From an uncultured bacterium (GTDB lineage Bacteria; Actinomycetota; Aquicultoria; SKW223), in contig CALIRS010000006.1 of the NCBI GenBank assembly GCA_938042205.1, positions 1-9,407 of the forward strand: 9,407 bases of DNA, given 5' to 3'. The notes below the pieces were generated by a model, which saw only the letters and a program-made list of their open reading frames with translations, had not been told where the DNA came from and ran no database searches. Shown here piece by piece: positions 7,509-9,407 of the stretch. Made by a program: the position numbers and the translations under genes. Position 1 is the first letter of the stretch, and the number at the start of each line of letters is the position of its first letter.

Positions 7509-7598
7509 TTAAGCCCTCCGATATAAAGATATAAGAAAAAACTTTATTTGTACTACTTTTGTTCAAGTTGTTAATATCTAGAAAAACTTTCCTTTAAC

Positions 7599-7627
7599 AT
7601 TAAATTTAAAAACTTTTTATGGATCAA
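7599..7627 (-). promoter_or_regulatory. Candidate dnaN promoter
   Basis: On the minus strand TTGATC (7622-7627, 4 of 6 to TTGACA) is separated by exactly 17 bp from TTTAAT (7599-7604, 5 of 6 to TATAAT). The RNA start would be near 7592 and the leader about 84 nt. Chance matches are common in such AT-rich DNA, so this is moderate evidence only. Confidence 0.45.
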
Positions 7628-7642
7628 AACTTGTGGAAGTTT
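7627..7642. repeat. Inverted repeat at the dnaN promoter
   Basis: AAACTT-GTGG-AAGTTT is a perfect 6-bp inverted repeat with a 4-bp centre. It touches the upstream edge of the predicted dnaN -35. On the minus strand its centre includes TCCACA, the core of a DnaA box, although the full 9-mer (ACTTCCACA) matches the consensus in only 6 positions. It could be an operator, a weak DnaA site or chance in AT-rich DNA. Confidence 0.3.
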
Positions 7643-7669
7643 ATATTAAAACTGTTTATTTCCAAAAGC

Positions 7670-7699
7670 AAAAAAAATAAAGACGATTTTTTCTTCTTT
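7670..7699 (-). terminator. Weak candidate intrinsic terminator after dnaA
   Basis: Directly after the dnaA stop, the minus-strand RNA can form an 8-bp stem with one mismatch: AAAGAAGA (7692-7699) pairs with TCGTCTTT (7679-7686) around a 5-nt A loop. It is followed by an A and eight U residues (7670-7677). The stem is A/U-rich and thus weak, so partial termination or 3'-end protection is as likely as full termination. Confidence 0.3.
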
Positions 7700-9064
7700 T
7701 CAAGTTCTGTTTTTTATTGTAAAAGAAAGTTCATTTATCTGATTAAAAGTTTCTCTTTTTTCTTTCATCATTCTCTCTACTTTTTTGCAAGCATGGAGAA
7801 CTGTGGTGTGATCCCTGCCACCAAAGTATTTGCCTATAGTGGAAAGAGATTCATCAGTAAGCTCTTTGCACAAATACATTGCTATTTGTCTTGGGTAAAC
7901 TATGGAAGCGGATCTTTTTCCACCAATAAGGTCTGTCTTAGAAACTCCAAAATATGAACAAACAATACTTTGCAGTTCATTAATAGTTACCGGTTTTCGC
8001 GACTTCTCAGGGAAAGCTTCAGAAAGGAGATCGTTTACAAGCTGAACCGATGGAGACTTACTCTCAAAGCGCGCATAGGCTACAAGCTTATTAAGAGCTC
8101 CCTCAAGCTCCCTTATGTTTGCGGTCACACGCTCAGCGATGGCAACGGCAACTTCTTCAGGAATATTTACTTTTTGATATTCTGCTTTTTTAAGAACAAT
8201 CGCTACTCTGGTTTCAAGGTCGGGAGGCTGGATATCTGTCATTAGTCCCATTTCAAATCTGGATCTTAAACGATCTTCAAGAGCTGAGAGTTTGTGTGGG
8301 GGGCGATCACCAGATATTACAATCTGTTTTCCTGCCTCATAGAGAGTGTTAAATGTATGGAAAAACTCTTCCTGGGTTTGCTCTTTACCCTGAAGAAACT
8401 GAATGTCGTCAATAAGGAGAATATCTGATTCTCGATATTTTTTCTGGAAGTAAACTATAGATTTCTCTCGCACCGCATTAATGAAATCATTAGTAAACCT
8501 TTCTGAGGTAATATACCTGGCTTTCAATCTTGAGTGATTCTGATAAATGTAATTGGAAATTGCATGTAGAAGGTGCGTTTTACCCAGACCAACACCTCCA
8601 TAAAGGAAAAGCGGGTTATACACTGACCCAGGGTCTTCGGCGACAGCGACCGAAGCTGCATATGCAAACCTGTTTGAGTTCCCTACTATAAAAGACTCAA
8701 AAGTGTGTTTGGGGTTAAACGGGTATTCGCTTTTTCTTTCATTACCTTCGTCGATAGGGATGAGTGGCTCCTGATCGTTTTTTGTTTTTCTTTCTGAAAC
8801 AAGGAAACTAACATGAAAGGAATCTCCAAAACTTTTTTTGACTGATTGAGAAATAAGAGGTAGATACCTCTTTTCAAGCCAGTTTTTCACAAAATCATTG
8901 GGAACTGAAAGAAGTAAGGTATTATTATGAGCGGTCAAAGGATAAAGCTCTGAAAAAAGAGTATTGTAAGTTGTTGCACTAACCCTCGATTTAATGTTTT
9001 CAAGAGATTTATGCCAGTTTTTCTCGATTACGGAAGCCTTTCCTTCTCTTAAAAGATTTTTCAT
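7700..9064 (-). CDS. dnaA: Chromosomal replication initiator DnaA
   Basis: The protein has 454 residues with all four DnaA domains. Domain I (about 14-90) has NWHKSLENIKSRVSATTYNTLF and is followed by a short linker. Domain III is the AAA+ ATPase: TFESFIVGNSNRFAYAA (121-137), Walker A GGVGLGKTH (156-164), Walker B ILLIDD (215-220), sensor I region ISGDRPP (250-256) and the arginine-finger stretch LRSRFEMGL (266-274). Domain IV binds DNA boxes, with KR at 383-384, PRQ (391-393) and the signature GRDHTTVLHACKKVE (416-430). It binds DnaA boxes, melts the origin as an ATP filament and often represses its own gene. The ATG at 9064 has an SD-like GGGAG (9076-9080) 11 bases upstream, a little far. 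A tiny frame ATG TAT AAA TGA (9061-9072) lies between and overlaps the start. The upstream spacer holds the promoter and a near-perfect DnaA box. Confidence 0.98.
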   Translation of the reverse strand: MKNLLREGKASVIEKNWHKSLENIKSRVSATTYNTLFSELYPLTAHNNTLLLSVPNDFVKNWLEKRYLPLISQSVKKSFGDSFHVSFLVSERKTKNDQEPLIPIDEGNERKSEYPFNPKHTFESFIVGNSNRFAYAASVAVAEDPGSVYNPLFLYGGVGLGKTHLLHAISNYIYQNHSRLKARYITSERFTNDFINAVREKSIVYFQKKYRESDILLIDDIQFLQGKEQTQEEFFHTFNTLYEAGKQIVISGDRPPHKLSALEDRLRSRFEMGLMTDIQPPDLETRVAIVLKKAEYQKVNIPEEVAVAIAERVTANIRELEGALNKLVAYARFESKSPSVQLVNDLLSEAFPEKSRKPVTINELQSIVCSYFGVSKTDLIGGKRSASIVYPRQIAMYLCKELTDESLSTIGKYFGGRDHTTVLHACKKVERMMKEKRETFNQINELSFTIKNRT

Positions 9065-9230
9065 TTATACATCAGCTCCCGGGAAAAAAGATAATAACTT
9101 AGTATTAAGTTTTCTATGGGTTGTTAATAATTCTTCTTGAAACAAATTTCTGAAAGAAAAGATAGAAAAATTTTTTTTAAAATCTCTTGTATGGTTAAAG
9201 CAACTTCCCATCACTCAGACAAATAGCCCC

Positions 9231-9245
9231 TTACCTGCGAAAATG
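9231..9245 (-). promoter_or_regulatory. 15-bp element upstream of dnaA, shared with gyrB region (copy 2)
   Basis: Read toward dnaA the sequence is CATTTTCGCAGGTAA, 14 of 15 identical to the element at 5003-5017. Here it lies 28 bp downstream of the predicted dnaA -10, in the early leader, about 167 bp before the start codon. At the gyrB promoter the copy lies upstream of the -35. If it is an operator, the position here would favour repression or a leader role, unless a second dnaA promoter lies nearer the gene (a weak TTGCTT...TTTAAA candidate begins at 9203). Confidence 0.4.
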
Positions 9246-9272
9246 TATTAAAGTAAGTTTTGCTGAGAACAG

Positions 9273-9301
9273 ATTATAGCAGTGAAATATGTTAACAAGA
9301 A
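9273..9301 (-). promoter_or_regulatory. Candidate dnaA promoter (extended -10)
   Basis: On the minus strand a perfect TATAAT (9273-9278) is preceded by TGC (9279-9281), giving an extended -10. With a 17-bp spacer the -35 is TTCTTG (9296-9301), which is weak. The RNA would start near 9266 and have a leader of about 200 nt. The architecture is the same as at the predicted gyrB promoter. A near-consensus DnaA box lies about 30 bp upstream of the -35, a possible site of autoregulation. Confidence 0.65.
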
Positions 9302-9329
9302 GTAAAGAAAAAAAAAGAATTGCAAAAAG

Positions 9330-9338
9330 ATATCCACA
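9330..9338 (+). promoter_or_regulatory. Near-consensus DnaA box upstream of dnaA
   Basis: ATATCCACA matches the consensus TTATCCACA in 8 of 9 positions; the core TATCCACA is intact. It lies upstream of the predicted dnaA promoter. It is the only other strong box outside coding sequence that I could find by eye. Roles in origin function or dnaA autoregulation are inferred. Confidence 0.5.
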
Positions 9339-9407
9339 GTTTCCCCAGCGAGACGGAATGTTCTGCGGTGGAAGTTACCTTGCGGAGTTTCGACCGGCCG
9401 CTATTCT

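Larger units (their letters stand above)
7509..7699. other. AT-rich dnaA-dnaN spacer, candidate part of oriC
   Basis: By hand count this 191-bp spacer has 43 G or C, about 22%, against about 40% in the flanking genes. At the dnaN side it abuts a perfect DnaA box, then a short GC-rich stretch (7513-7520, also the dnaN SD), then a long AT run. A DnaA box, GC cluster and AT-rich tract in that order resemble the unwinding site between dnaA and dnaN in Bacillus subtilis. Only one strong box is present, so the assignment as an unwinding element is tentative. The spacer also holds a candidate terminator, promoter and inverted repeat, listed separately. Confidence 0.5.
9065..9407. other. dnaA upstream region, candidate second part of oriC
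   Basis: This gene-free stretch of 343 bp falls into three parts. 9081-9180 has only 21 G or C in 100 bases and includes A/T runs at 9166-9184, a plausible unwinding element. 9181-9300 holds the shared 15-bp element and the dnaA promoter. 9330-9407 starts with a near-consensus DnaA box and becomes GC-richer (38 of the last 67 bases). Frames open at the right edge on both strands are too short to recognise; in particular I do not see the start of rpmH. With the dnaA-dnaN spacer it suggests a bipartite origin, but DnaA boxes are few, and more may lie beyond the right edge. Confidence 0.45.

Noticed and set aside
7619..7957. 112-codon plus-strand open frame across the dnaA end and the dnaA-dnaN spacer
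   Set aside because: It is mostly antisense to the dnaA 3' end, is a low-complexity Lys/Phe/Ser-rich product of AT-rich DNA, and has no SD.
9358..9407. Possible plus-strand gene start ATG TTC TGC reading off the right edge
   Set aside because: Only 16 codons are visible, there is no good SD, and it does not resemble RpmH, the usual divergent neighbour of dnaA.
1..9407. Possibility of a defence island, CRISPR array, prophage or insertion sequence
   Set aside because: All long frames are core replication or RNA ligation genes on one strand; I saw no direct repeat array, transposase or terminal inverted repeat pair.

Overview
This 9.4 kb window is a bacterial chromosomal replication-origin locus. 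Every gene lies on the minus strand. In transcription order (right to left) they are dnaA, dnaN, recF, a short DUF721/DciA-like gene, gyrB, gyrA, an archease gene, and the first 122 bases of rtcB, which runs off the left edge. I see no mobile element, CRISPR array, tRNA, rRNA or broken gene. GC content is about 40% by eye in the genes and falls to about 22% in the spacers beside dnaA.

The order dnaA-dnaN-recF-DUF721-gyrB-gyrA, without the S4-domain gene yaaA between dnaN and recF, is the one known from Actinobacteria such as Mycobacterium. The base composition is much more AT-rich than in the familiar members of that phylum. The window therefore suggests a low-GC lineage near Actinobacteria or another deep Gram-positive-type group. 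I cannot name the organism from sequence alone.

Region by region. 9065-9407 is the dnaA upstream region. It holds an extended -10 promoter, one near-consensus DnaA box, a very AT-rich stretch and a leader of about 200 nt. 7700-9064 is dnaA. 7509-7699 is a 22% GC spacer with a candidate terminator, a candidate dnaN promoter and an inverted repeat; a perfect DnaA box (TTATCCACA) ends on the dnaN start codon. 5032-7508 is a tight dnaN-recF-DUF721 cluster (gaps of 4 and about 16 bp). 4946-5031 holds a good extended -10 promoter for gyrB. 1-4945 is a gyrB-gyrA-archease-rtcB cluster with gaps of 40, 8 and 29 bp.

How the genes work together: DnaA opens the origin, the DciA-like protein probably helps load the helicase, DnaN is the sliding clamp, RecF supports gap repair, and gyrase removes supercoils ahead of forks. 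Archease and RtcB form an RNA-ligation module (tRNA splicing or RNA repair) and are the functional outsiders; their position just behind gyrA is the most unusual point of gene content. The most interesting non-coding signal is a 15-bp element, 14/15 identical, found upstream of both dnaA and gyrB in the same orientation. I did not find a wholly new multi-gene system here.
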